Shown piece after piece: positions 35,930 to 48,400 of a DNA stretch of 64,000 bases. A model generated the notes under the pieces. It saw nothing but the letters and a program-made list of their open reading frames with translations, was not told the DNA's origin and made no database searches. A program made the translations under genes and the position numbers. Each line of letters starts with the position of its first letter. The stretch's first letter is position 1. Location of the stretch: positions 7,264,501 to 7,328,500 of the forward strand of contig NC_062259.1 of the NCBI RefSeq assembly GCF_905475465.1, in the 5' to 3' direction. The DNA is from Pieris napi (lineage: Eukaryota > Arthropoda > Insecta > Lepidoptera > Pieridae).

Positions 35930-38900
35930 GTTGATTATTAAATTAATAAATTTAAATATTCATTTGATGTCTAGAGTTTGGTCGCACACTTTGAAATCAA
36001 TTTTCCTTTACGTTTTATAAATTTTTTAATCGATGTTTTGTTTCTCTTCATGATTACTATATTTGCCTATAAGCGCGTGTCACATTAAAATATATTAATT
36101 GATGTGTGCCGAGTGTTGACAAGCTTTTGTAAAGAAAAAATTCGCTATTTTGTTTTTTCATCGTCGTGTCCTGAATTAATTATCACTGAAACCTGTGTTT
36201 TCTTTGTTAGGAAATCACCAAATCTATGATCGGAATAAACAAATGAGCAACTCTTTAGACTTAGTTTTTGCGTGTTGGTTGCCTTTTGGTATCGTTATAA
36301 TCGACACAATAGATGAATTTAAATCAAATTGAGTTACCGACGAATGGCTTTATTACGTCTTGTTAAATCGACGATTACCTAATCATAGGTGCAGTTAAAG
36401 CGTTGGTGAATGTAGGAATTATTGACTTTGTTGTGTACTATTGTAGGGATACGTAGTGATGAAGCCCGTCCGATGTAGCTACCTTAGTCTACGTTACAGT
36501 TTACACAATATTATATTTTAGTACAACAATTTCTAAACATATTTTTTGTATTATATAGGTGCACTAAAAGTTAAAGGAATCAGTTAAAGTTGTTTAACTG
36601 AGTAGCCAAATTAATTCTATTACATTGTAGAGGTTGAAAAAGCGCGCAACATTTAGGATGAAAGTTTGGCAAATGCGTTTCTAAGAGCAACTTTTTAATA
36701 TACCCTAATTCCGAAAACTATCAATGCACCAAATTTTGCAACACTATTAAGACAATATGACTAAACAGCTTTACAGTTTATATTTGAGCAGTGAGGAATA
36801 ATACTAGATTTGAGATACTGGACAGAAAACTTTTGTTTCAGTTGTGAGCGCGAAATGTGACTCCAGTAGGTATGTCAAATTCTAGTAGGGTTTCAACAGT
36901 GTGGAGTCAAAATCGCGGTTAAAGTAGTGATTTTACATTCTCAGAATACAGTAGGAAACTTTCTTTGTTCTTTTTAACTTAGAATCTAATACACAAGATG
37001 TAAACCTTAAATAACATTAAAATTATTTCCTGCTAAAGAGCAAAGAATTAACATTTAATTTCCGAAAATCGGTACATTTTCTATTGACTTTTACACATAC
37101 ATTTTATGAGGTAACACATGTTGTATAATCAATACGACGATATATATTTGTGCTACGAAACAGAAAACTTAGCGCATTTATTTATAAACCAAATCAAGCC
37201 AATTACACTGTTTGAACTGAACATTTTCAAAATGGCAAAAGTCTTTCACTGTTCTATGTTTAATACCAGCGTAAGTTGTCTTTAGTTTTTAAATAAATAC
37301 GTTTTAACTAATAGTGACCAACTCTTACGCCTAACATTTAAGAGTCTTAATTAATAGTTAAATACATAATTTAGTTCTAATAAACAACAACAACTTCATA
37401 TTAAGGCCTATATTTAATATGAATAATACAAACATCAATCTTCGTTTCCTTACTAAATGATAGTTACGCGAAGAACAAGCTACAATATATAAAACTAAAA
37501 TCACATTTAATTGAGTATCATAATATTTTAGTGAATAAATTTAAATGGCGAGTCTCAGTATAGACACATTAAGCCACAAATAACACGATGTCCTTATCAT
37601 TATCATCGCTTTAAATATAGAATAAAAGTGACAAAACATCTATTTGAATCTCATACTGAATAACTTACAAAATAATGTTGAGATGTCTAATTATCACATG
37701 CATCCCATACTATGTACAAAATCAGTATTTAGAAACAGGCATTAAAGTAAAACAAATGTCTAATTTAAGAGAGTTACTAACAAGACTAATTAACCAATAT
37801 ATTACTTAAAATATCACAATCGTGAGTTTCAATAGGACCTATATGTTGAGGATAACGTAATGAAGTGCTGAGAAGATTGCGTGCGTATTTAATTATAACT
37901 ACATTATTGTCTACAACCATTTCATGACACCAAGATTATAATGTATTTGACTATTTCAAGTTTAGAAAACATTCACACAAATTGGTATAGTATATTAGAT
38001 ATGTTATTTACGTGTTCAGTATTTTACAATTTACATAGTATACTAGACTTTTAAGCAACAGTTTAGGCTGACAGACTTAGGTATTAAAAGTAATCAATAG
38101 ATTTTATTCTCCAAAATACATATTATACAAAATAGTGAAGTAAGTAAATTTTAAAAGTTTTAAATTTAAATGAAACATTAAAAGCAAAATTTCCAATCCT
38201 TTGTTAGATTTTAACTGGGTTTCATAATAATGCAGTGCCATTACGCGTTTTGGGTTAATTATTTCTTATGTGAAGAGACTTCTATGACGGGGCACGTATC
38301 GTCTTTCCGAATCTTTCCTTGCGCGAGTATTCATTGCGCATATAGAAATAATCTATTTTAGTCGGTGTTGAAAGTCTCAAGTGAAGATTGAAAATTTTGC
38401 TCAACAAGCAAGTATCACGCTGGATATTTTGCTGGAAAATTCGTTTGATATGTTTGAGTACGAAAAAGTATTAGGTTCGAATTCCAAAATACGTAACAAA
38501 CTTGAAGCCTCTTTCACACAATTAGTTTGTCATATTTTGACTAGATCACGAAACGTTTTGGAATAAGCACCTTAAGCGTTGGATATACGAATATCAGACC
38601 AAACATTCAGTTCTTTTAAATACAGAGAGTGATTAATATTTCATTAATACTAGTTTAATATTAGTAAATGCCTATTTTACACAATAACATATAAAGTTTC
38701 TCACTTTTCTAAACAATTTTATTTTACGAAGTGAAATACGAACACTAATAATCTAATTTTGTGTAAAAACATAAAGATAACCGATTAATAATTAACTACT
38801 TACGCTATTAATACTGACAATTGAAATAAATTTATACATTAAAAAACAATGAATAAATAAACACTATAATACTTTTGTGTAAGAACTTTTTTTTGCTTAT

Positions 38901-39324
38901 CACTTTATCTCTAACAACTCTTTAACAACACATTAACATCGAATATAACTAGAATGTCAAGGTAATAATGTTTTATATTTCTTATATAATTTTACAAAAT
39001 TCAAAGTCAAACTTGGATACTTTAAGATCTTAGCTAAAAATATTTTACTAAAATAAATAATATCTTAATAATTTTGGTGCATCATAAAATAAATTCTTTT
39101 GACTTCTGTTAAAAATAAGTGTAAATAAATAATTTCTTTTTTGTACTAGTTGAACCATACATAAAATATAATCCAGTATCTATATATGCGAGAACGGATA
39201 TTACTTCATTACTCAAACAAGTGTAATATGCCGAAGCAATACAAACAAGGAAAGACAGAGAAACTCTCAAACTAACTTTTAAAACAAATGCTCAGGAAAA
39301 ACATTGGATGAGATAGCCAGGTAT
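35930..39324. other. transporter 3' flank and intergenic AT-rich sequence
   Basis: No coding frame was supported. The upper part should contain the 3' UTR of the minus-strand transporter. A GTG-initiated 61-codon frame at 38381-38566 has no ATG and no recognised similarity. Confidence 0.4.
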
Positions 39325-39418
39325 TTAGTCGTCCCATGCGTCGTAGGTAACCTCCGGGTACGCCCATGGTGGTCGGCTAGAAGTGTGCGTGGTTACATTG
39401 TTGGTTTGAGGATCGAAT
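39325..39418 (-). CDS. CAT transporter last exon
   Basis: The exon follows TTTACAG, is entered in phase 2, and encodes R-FDPQTNNVTTHTSSRPPWA to YDAWDD and TAA at 39325-39327. It forms the cytosolic C-terminus. Confidence 0.92.
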
Positions 39419-42400
39419 CTGTAAAGAGAAATTGTCATAAAACTGATATCTCGAATTCTATTTGACATCTCATCAAAACAAGAGCTTCCGATAGCTCTTC
39501 TGTTGGCATTTATCTTAAGAAATGATAAAAGTTTAATTTATTTATTTTTAAAATGTGAATTAAATATGTACATAATCCCGAGCCCAATACACTAATGTTA
39601 AAAAATAAAACACTTGTTTATTTAAATTAAAACGTCGTTCAAAAGTAATTCGTTTCGTATAATAATACAATAATAAAATTATTTGTTGATGAGAATAAAG
39701 TTACATATAATATATACATAGATACACTTTTCACTGGCAGGTAGGTACTTACCGAGTTTCTACTGCTTTCAATGATACATTGCTTGTAGTACGGTTCCGT
39801 GTTGGTTGGGTTTCTGTTATCTTCCAGGACTGCAGCGGATCTTCATAGATTCTGGAGAGTTTTTATTTGAAAATAGATTAAATGGTCAGATGAATAACGA
39901 ATAAATAAATAATCCTGGGTTTTAAGGAGAACGTACGAGTACAGTATTTAAAGCTTAAAGGGCGTAGTGAAAATCTCGCAATATAATTATTATGTAGCAC
40001 ACACCATGTTTTTAAGGTACAAGGAAATTCAATACTTTGATTTTGAAGTTTAAAAAAGACACGAATTAGCTCTGTTATAAGTTATATCTTATTCAATATG
40101 TGAACTACGAAGTAAAGTAAAGTAGTACATAGAAAATTGATTTGAAGAATTAGTCAAATGAAAATTACAAAAAACATTTTAATTTATATGTTTAATTTAC
40201 TAACCTACCCAGCCACGAATAAATAAACACTAGACAAATATTTTATTTAACATTTCAAAATAACATCTCCAAAGTTTAAATAACAATAAACGCGCCGCCG
40301 AGCGCCGACAATGGAAGTGGGCTGGGCTACGCGCTCCGGAGGGATCCAAAACAAAATGAATCGTCACCGCCCAAAAAGACCAGGCAACGTAGCATAGCGT
40401 GAGGCTTTGAAAGGAGCAGTAGAAAGAAATTAGGATGACCTGGAGTGAAGTCAAAAAAACTGCCTAAGATCGGGCTGGTCTTCTACCCTGGATGACTTTA
40501 AGTCAATGTTTTAATAACAGTTGTAAAGTAATTACTCCATACAAAGCTATTTTACAGTAAACAATGGTAATTTCTTACTGATGATCATTGTTGCCGAAGG
40601 GTCCATCGCCCTGGAATATGTTTCGATCTCCGACCGGGTAACTTTGAGTGGGCCCTGGGACTAACATAGTACGTTCAAGTGGGTTCGGGGGTGGTGGTAT
40701 TGGCTCCGGAGACTTGGGCGGGTCGGTCTCTAATACAGAGTTCTTAATACCATACATGAAGTACATAAAGAATCCTGAAAAAGTAACATGTGCCGTCTTA
40801 TTATATTAGTTAAGATTCATTTAATGCAACTTAATTATATAATTTGTCTTTTCAGCAGTTAGAATAAATAAAAATACTTTTTTATTTAAGATTTTTACCT
40901 AAAATCATCCAGACGGTGAATCGTACAAGGGTCAGTACAGAGAGGTTTAAGATCAGATAAATGTTTACAGTCACTGCAATTGCCGGTACAAAAGGGACGC
41001 CAGGGGTAGTGTATATCAAGCCGGTCCTGAAAAAATAAAACAATTGAATGAAACCACCTGTATACGAAATTCGTAACTCGAAATTGTTTTACAATGTGTT
41101 AGGACTGTCGCAAATAAATGTAATTTAACATAATTATTAAAGTTCATAAAGTTCAACGCAATTATTTTAAATTCTTGATAAAATTTCGCATAAATATTAG
41201 CAGATATAGGACATAAACTAGACACTGAATATTATTTTGATGTACACACACTATTGATGTATAAATTTAAGAAAATTAAATATTGTTATCTCAATCGCTT
41301 TATTCGCTATTAACAGAGAATATTTGGGTACGTACTTATTTTGTGGCTTGCGTGAGATCATAATCAGAATGGCCAAAACGCCGAGTGCCAGTAGAACCAT
41401 TAGGAATGTAGTAAAGTTGCCAGGGCTGGAGAAGGCGGCGAGCATGTCGAAAATTATAACCAGGATGTACATCAATCCGACAGCCCTTATCACGAACTTT
41501 CCTATGGATAGAACAAGATATAAGAAATTGAATATTAGTGCAGGCGATTTCCAATACATGTGGGAAAACACTGACTCGTACGGAGATAGAAATGATGATG
41601 CTCATGATGCAGAACACATGCAGCCCGAGAATGAAGTCATTGTTAAAAGGTTCTATATTAAATTTAGTTCAATTCATCGTATAAGTTATTTAATTTTGGA
41701 AGACAGCTGAATAAATAAATTAAGACTTCCACTAGAAGTAACAATTACTTTCAAAGCATTCTTGAAACTCGAAGTCCCGCAAATTAAACGCAAGAAATTT
41801 TAGTTTTCCGTGACTTTTGACGCTTTGCATTCTTTGAATTGACGTCTTTTAAATTAATGATATTATTGGCGCTAAACCCCTTTATGGGTTACAACCCCAG
41901 ATTGCAGCAGCTGCTTCTGTTACTACCTCCACAACTTGGTTACAACCACTCACTCACTCAAACTGTCATTAAATCTCTGCCATTTTTTTTCTCAGTGGGT
42001 CACGTACAATTGAGGTTAAAAGGACCTCATCTAAGTAGAATGACCAAAAGTAAATTCGTCCTTCCTATTTATTGGTATCAGCGTTTTTAACCAAGTTATG
42101 AAAACGAAAGATTCTATTCTTTTTACTTTTTTCGTAATTCACTGTCACTATTAAAATGTGTAGACCATTTTTTTTAGAATGTGTTTCTTTATAAAACTAT
42201 ATAGATTACCACTCTGTTCTGTAGCGGGGCCACAATCAATCCAGGGCAAGATCCCCGGGCACAGGTACGACATGGCGAACAAACGTTGGTATATGTCGTC
42301 GAAGAAACGCTGGAACCTCGGCACGTCAGAGCAACCAGCACTGGGCACTGCACCAAGCGTACAAACTCCATATGATTAAAACCAAATAAATACGATGCGT

Positions 42401-45400
42401 TTGTACTACAATGGGGTTATTATTTGAGTTAAAAGTTGTAAATCTTTCCCATGTCACTTACAGCATGCGCTGATAATAAATATTTATTTACAATTTGCAC
42501 ACACAATAAACATCATAACCGGCAATAAATCTAAGCGCAACGAGCTGCCTTATCGCTTATAAGCGTTCCAAAGCAGAAGTTTCGAGTTGACTTAAATTGA
42601 TATTCAAAATTAATAATTGTAATGTTTTATTAAAAGTTTTTCTTTAAAATGTAAGGTAATCGAATAATTTTTTAATTAACTAGCGGACCCGACAGACGTT
42701 GTCCTGTCTTAACTATGAATATTGATTTCAAATTGGTATAATGAATTAAAAAATATTTCAGAAACAAAGTGTTTATTATTCTAATGCTTTATGTTATACA
42801 ACATTCTTTGTTTGTTTTTCTGGCTCGCATATTATTATATTATCAATATAATAACTCCGATCGAAGCATTTATTTTGAACGATATTCATTTTTCTTACAT
42901 CCTCTGACGATATTTGCAGCACGCATTCTGTCAATGTTGTGTTATGTCAAACGCCATAAGGTTACACCAAAAAGTTCGAATTGTATGGTGGTTAAGTATT
43001 CTTGAATTTTCTAATTTTCCGTGCAATTTTTTTCTTTTTTTCTTTTATAAGAACCTTCTCCTGACAATTACAAACACAACAAAAAAAATCAGACAAATCG
43101 GTCGAGCCGTTTTCATGTGATGTCGTGACAACGGAAAACGGGTTTCATTTTTATATATATAGATATGCATTAGATGATCACAAAGCACAGGTTTGTTATA
43201 TTTTGTTTGTAATATAGTTCGAGGAAAAGCATCTATGATGTACCGAAATGCATGTACAAAAAGTGAAACACTTTTTTTAATTTCCAATTACATCGTATTT
43301 AAATATTAATTAATTAGGGTAATTAACTAGTAAGTGTTAATTACTCCAAGCATGGTTATTTAGGTTTTAGTTAGAGTATGTAAGTAAAGTTGATGTCTCA
43401 TTGTATTGTATTGTATACTAGATAGAATAAGATTTACCTACCTATTAACTGACAATTTACAACTAAAAACTTAACTAACAACAACTTATGTTAGGTAGCT
43501 GTATTTTAACAGTTTATTTTTCTTTAAAATATTATTATTATTAACTGAGCTGACATTTGACACATTTTATTATTAGTTTATTAGCATATTTTTAAAGATT
43601 AGTTTATAGTTTAAATACAAATGACGCCTCATTAAATTAATTTACCGAACTATCTCGTGAGAAACTTAACGCTTCTAAACATGAAGTTTTCCAAATCTAA
43701 TCAGAAGATCTATAAGATCTATGATATCTATCTATACGTTATATATTGCATAAGTAATATTTGATAAGGTTTTATTAAACAAGAAAACAATAACGGTATA
43801 AGATTGATTAAAAGCAAAAAGTCAGACAGTCGAGGAAAATTATCAGAAAGAAAATTAAATTATAGGGGCAATTTTGTTTCTTGACTAAATAAAACCTTAA
43901 AAATTATTCAATGAAAACTGAATCTTACGTAGATGGTGTGCTATGTCGGTTCTATATAAAGAAAAAAAAAATTATGTGTCTTACATTTCTAAAGATAATG
44001 CATTTAACGCTTATTTAGTTCCTCTGAAATGGACAATAAAGAAAAATTAAAATTACCGTAGAATTGGTTTTCCGAGGTAGAATGAATGAGGTACTGGTCC
44101 CCGCGTCCGTATTCCTCGCTGTCATCACCAGGCAGAGTATCGTCCGAGTCCGGTGAGCTGTGAATATACTACATCGCTTAAGGAAAGTACACATTAAATT
44201 AAATTAAAATTTTCGGCCGGCCTTTCGCATTGCATTTCAATAATTTCGCACTGCATAAAATGTATTTTACCTGCGTGTTACACGACGTACCATTACGCGT
44301 TGACTGCATGGTAAAACGTGGGCTTGAATCGGTCCCTGCAACGGTAAAGGGTGTTTCTTATATCCAGATGTGCAACTCTATATTTCTGACAATGTAAATG
44401 TGTGGGGAGTAAGAATGTAAAACAACAGACGACAAACGGACATATACAGATCAATATGATATAACACGTCGCACCAGACCAGAGATACTGTTGACCATTC
44501 TCCAAAACGAAACGTGCCGTTTTTCGTTTTATATTTCATCCCCTCTGGTTATGATTTAAAGGGGTACTGTATAAACACGTTAAAAGTTTAAGTTGACAGA
44601 AACTATTGATTTCTAGCACCTCTATATATATATCCGGAAATTTGTCAGTCAGAGTCGTAATTATAGTCATAATTAGATCCATAGCAGCTACTTTAATTCC
44701 GTCATATTAACACTATTACTATATATTATACGAATACTAAGATATTAAATAAATTTGAATCTAAAGTGGCTAGTTGTTCATGACAATACACAGTAATTAT
44801 AAAGCTAAATAGTTTTTTTGAAGATTGGATAATAAACTAGTTAGTCTTTGAAGAAATAAAGTTAAAGTACCATAGAGAATATATTTTTATTCTTAAATTA
44901 ACTCCGGTGATGTTCTATTCATAATTTCTTCTATATACATTTTCCTTGGACATAATTAAAAATAACCATTAGTAACTCTGTATAAGTCTCAAAGCTTATT
45001 TACGGGATATCTTCATAAAACTTTGTAGTCACAACAGTCAGTTGTCACTGCGTTTGACATTTTCTTTCACTTTGAATTATTCACAAAGGCCGATTTGTAA
45101 ATGTGGGTCAGAGGCACAGATATCTCTTCTGTCTGGCCGTTGTTTATTTCGATTAAGATGTCTCGAGGTTCTTTAATTTGTGCTAATTCCGAAACTAGAC
45201 TAGCACTTAATATACCAGACATTTCGCTTGCTGTTTTGGCATTCGTTTAGTTAATTTGTAGTTATAATATTCGTAAATTTCTTGTACATCATTGTCAACT
45301 CTATTGCATTTTTCCAATGCTCTAAAGTAAAAAACATATTTTAAACTTTTATCAGAAAAATTTGACTCAAACAATTGTGCATGTTAAAAATTATCAAAAG

Positions 45401-48400
45401 CTTTCACATACGATTGAGAGATGTCAACAGAACGTTTTGTGCACTTTTAGTCATTCACCATTTTACAGGCATTTCAAAATTGCCAACGCTAAAAGCGTCG
45501 AACTTTACAATTGTTGTCCACCCTCAACTTTTGAAATAAATCCAGTTTCAACTTTGTACACAAAACACAGCCGTTTAACTTTTATTCACCTATTTTCTAA
45601 ATTTATAACTTGTTTATTAAATTCCTGTTTAAAAGTACCTGGAGAAGGCCTTTGTGCTGATCAGCAAAAAGAACTTGTCCAAAGTAAAGTTTTATTTTAG
45701 TATAGTTCATTGTTATTTATTATTTTAATTAATTATTATATTTACTCACTCATACATTATATAAGTATGGATATTAAATAAAAATACATAAGGGCAATAA
45801 CGGGTTTCACTACACAGTAGAAATTTAAAAAGCTTGAAGAATATAAGAAATACAATTAAAAAGACAACAGTATGAGTAAAAAATTATATGGATCTAATGA
45901 GGGCGTGATACATACACCTACACTGTGTGTATATTTTCCTAGAACAACGTATATGTTGCCCAAATATAGGAGACATAGATTACATAAACAATATAAAATT
46001 ACAAATCATACAATTTTTTATGTTGAAATAGAAATAAAAATAATACAGGTACATGTCCGCAAAACAAAACATTCAAAGTAAATCTATATAAAATGTTTAA
46101 ACAGAAAGAGGTTTACAAATAATTACTCTAATAAAATCTAAATATTGTTTAAAACGCTATAAGTCACTGAACCTAAGGCAACGCGTCCACCAAGGTAACC
46201 GTATGGCTAAAGCCTGTCCCACTACTCTGTAAATCTAATCTAATTGTAGCTTTTTCAATATGCGCTTTTATCGCAAGCTTCGGAACACACAGTAAGAAAG
46301 TTCAATAATGAGATCGAGATCACGATAAGACAAAGCGGCACTCATATTTGGCCTCTACAATTTCTATATACTTCAGTTTCTACTATGAATCTTAGCTAAG
46401 GCTATGTATAGCGATCCACGATTGCGCGTTTGTAGAATTTAATTTTTGTTATGTATAGGTAGCTAGGCGTACCAAACAATGGGTACACAAATGTTCGCTT
46501 ATGGTAAAGGAACTCATTGCGATCGTCATGTCTTATATATAAAAATCGTATATCGGTAGCGAGTATCAGGCGTAATAAAAATGTATAAAACATATACAAA
46601 AATCTGTCGACAAGATTTTATGTCAATTACAAAATTATACCACTTTACATAAATTGTTAACTTACATTAACTCATCAAGACTGTAAAATACCTTTAAGTA
46701 TTTTTTAAACCTCTATACGATATAATAACGAGGATGTGTATATTATATGGACTTAAAAGGTTATTCTAAAACTCAATTAGTCAGTTATACTAAGCTGTAA
46801 TTTCATCGGAGCGAAGTTCTGATACGCCGCTTGCAGAACGTTAATTCTCCAAGTAACTTCTTAATTACAACATAAACTAATACTGGTTCTGAGTTATTAA
46901 TATCTGCCATGTTAACATAAGGTATGTTTGCAGTTTTAGAGAGATATTACAGGAATATTTTTTGCCTTTATCTCCACTCTCAGGCCGTGTAAATGATAGC
47001 TAGGTTATTTATCATATTCACAAACGATTTCATTGATAGCCATAATTTATATAAAGCTCCGTTTTGATAGTAAAAGTAATTGATTGTAATATACATATTA
47101 AACACATCAAATACCGTTACATATTGTACATTTTATTTGCGAAAGTGTGAAGCTTATGGCGGGTGTATGCTTTATTGAAAATATATATATTAAATAAAAA
47201 TTTAAAACAAATTTAAAAAAACCTTACACTAAAGACGATTATAGAAAAAAATATCATTATCGCTTACCATTATTGCCGTTTGTCGTTGACCCGATGCCGT
47301 GCCTTCGGGGTCAACCGGAGTGCGAAAGCTCTCAGGCAAGAGGTCGATCAAGTTGGTAGAATTTGGTTGATAACGAAGAACTAGCACACAAGTTGACACC
47401 AGTGTGTACGCCAGAAGAGTACCTACAATAAACACACACAGGTTAATAAAAGTAATATAAAATTATTATTAACATGTATATGTAACCCAATAGGAACATT
47501 ATTCTTTTGTGTGTGTGTAAGTCTAACCACCTGACTAAATGTTTTAGTTAAGCCAAGCGCGGTACAAATCCACAGATATATTCGGCATATATATACCAGA
47601 TACCTCATATGATTCTACAAATGCTCGCGATTTCAATTCAATATTTTTTTATTTAGTTCAGTTAGCAAGCGTCATAGATACAACATGGAAATCAAACTAT
47701 TAACAAATGATTGCAGGAATTTTATAAACGTAGCGTATGATACAAAGAATATATTTTATAAGCATCTTACTGTATTTTATTTTAACCAAGAGCATGGGTC
47801 AAGAATTTAATAATATATCAGAATTAACTGCTGGAACATTGGATGCATGGCGGTCATGACTGCATATTACGATTATAGATAGAATCTTTCTACTATTTTT
47901 AACCCTAAGTTTACGTCATAGTACGCGGTGGAGTGTGCTATTCCTTTCTTATTATACAGTTCACGTCACGTAAATACGATAGCGTTTTATTTTCGTCACC
48001 ATAAAAAGTCAATGCTCACTTTTTATGTACTAAAGCGAAACTTAAGTTAACAACGACCTCTGAAATCGAACCATGAATAATCAGTATCAGAATTTAACAA
48101 ACATAAAAAATAGAAAGTCATAGTCAAATTAAATGTGGCGAATAAAATTGAAAACGTATGCAAAATTTTACCAATGGCTCTAAAACCCCTAAATGAATTA
48201 AAAAATGAGTAGTACAAGGTCCTTACCAATGCTCATCATTTCGACAAGTACTTCGAGATGAACGAAGAGTGCGACGATAGAGGCCGCGCCACCACCGTAA
48301 ACAGCTGCAGTTGCAGGGGTCCCGAACCGCGAAATCACTGACAGTTGTCTACAAACGTATCAACGCTTTAATTATGTAGGTACATTCGAAATTATATAAC

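Noticed and set aside
38381..38566. 61-codon frame reading FEYEKVLGSNSKIRNKLEAS
   Set aside because: It lacks an ATG and I could not tie it to any family or exon; likely chance, though a decayed mobile-element piece is possible.
41324..41710. Plus-strand 128-codon frame
   Set aside because: It overlaps the minus-strand transporter exon 41336-41501, whose phase and transmembrane sequence are convincing. The plus frame is a shadow.
42179..42379. Plus-strand frame with a protein-like tail
   Set aside because: It lies opposite exon 42210-42365, which joins both neighbours in phase and fits the transporter family.
45362..45700. 112-codon plus frame starting with TTG
   Set aside because: There is no ATG near the start, composition is not coding-like, and the better signal here is on the minus strand.
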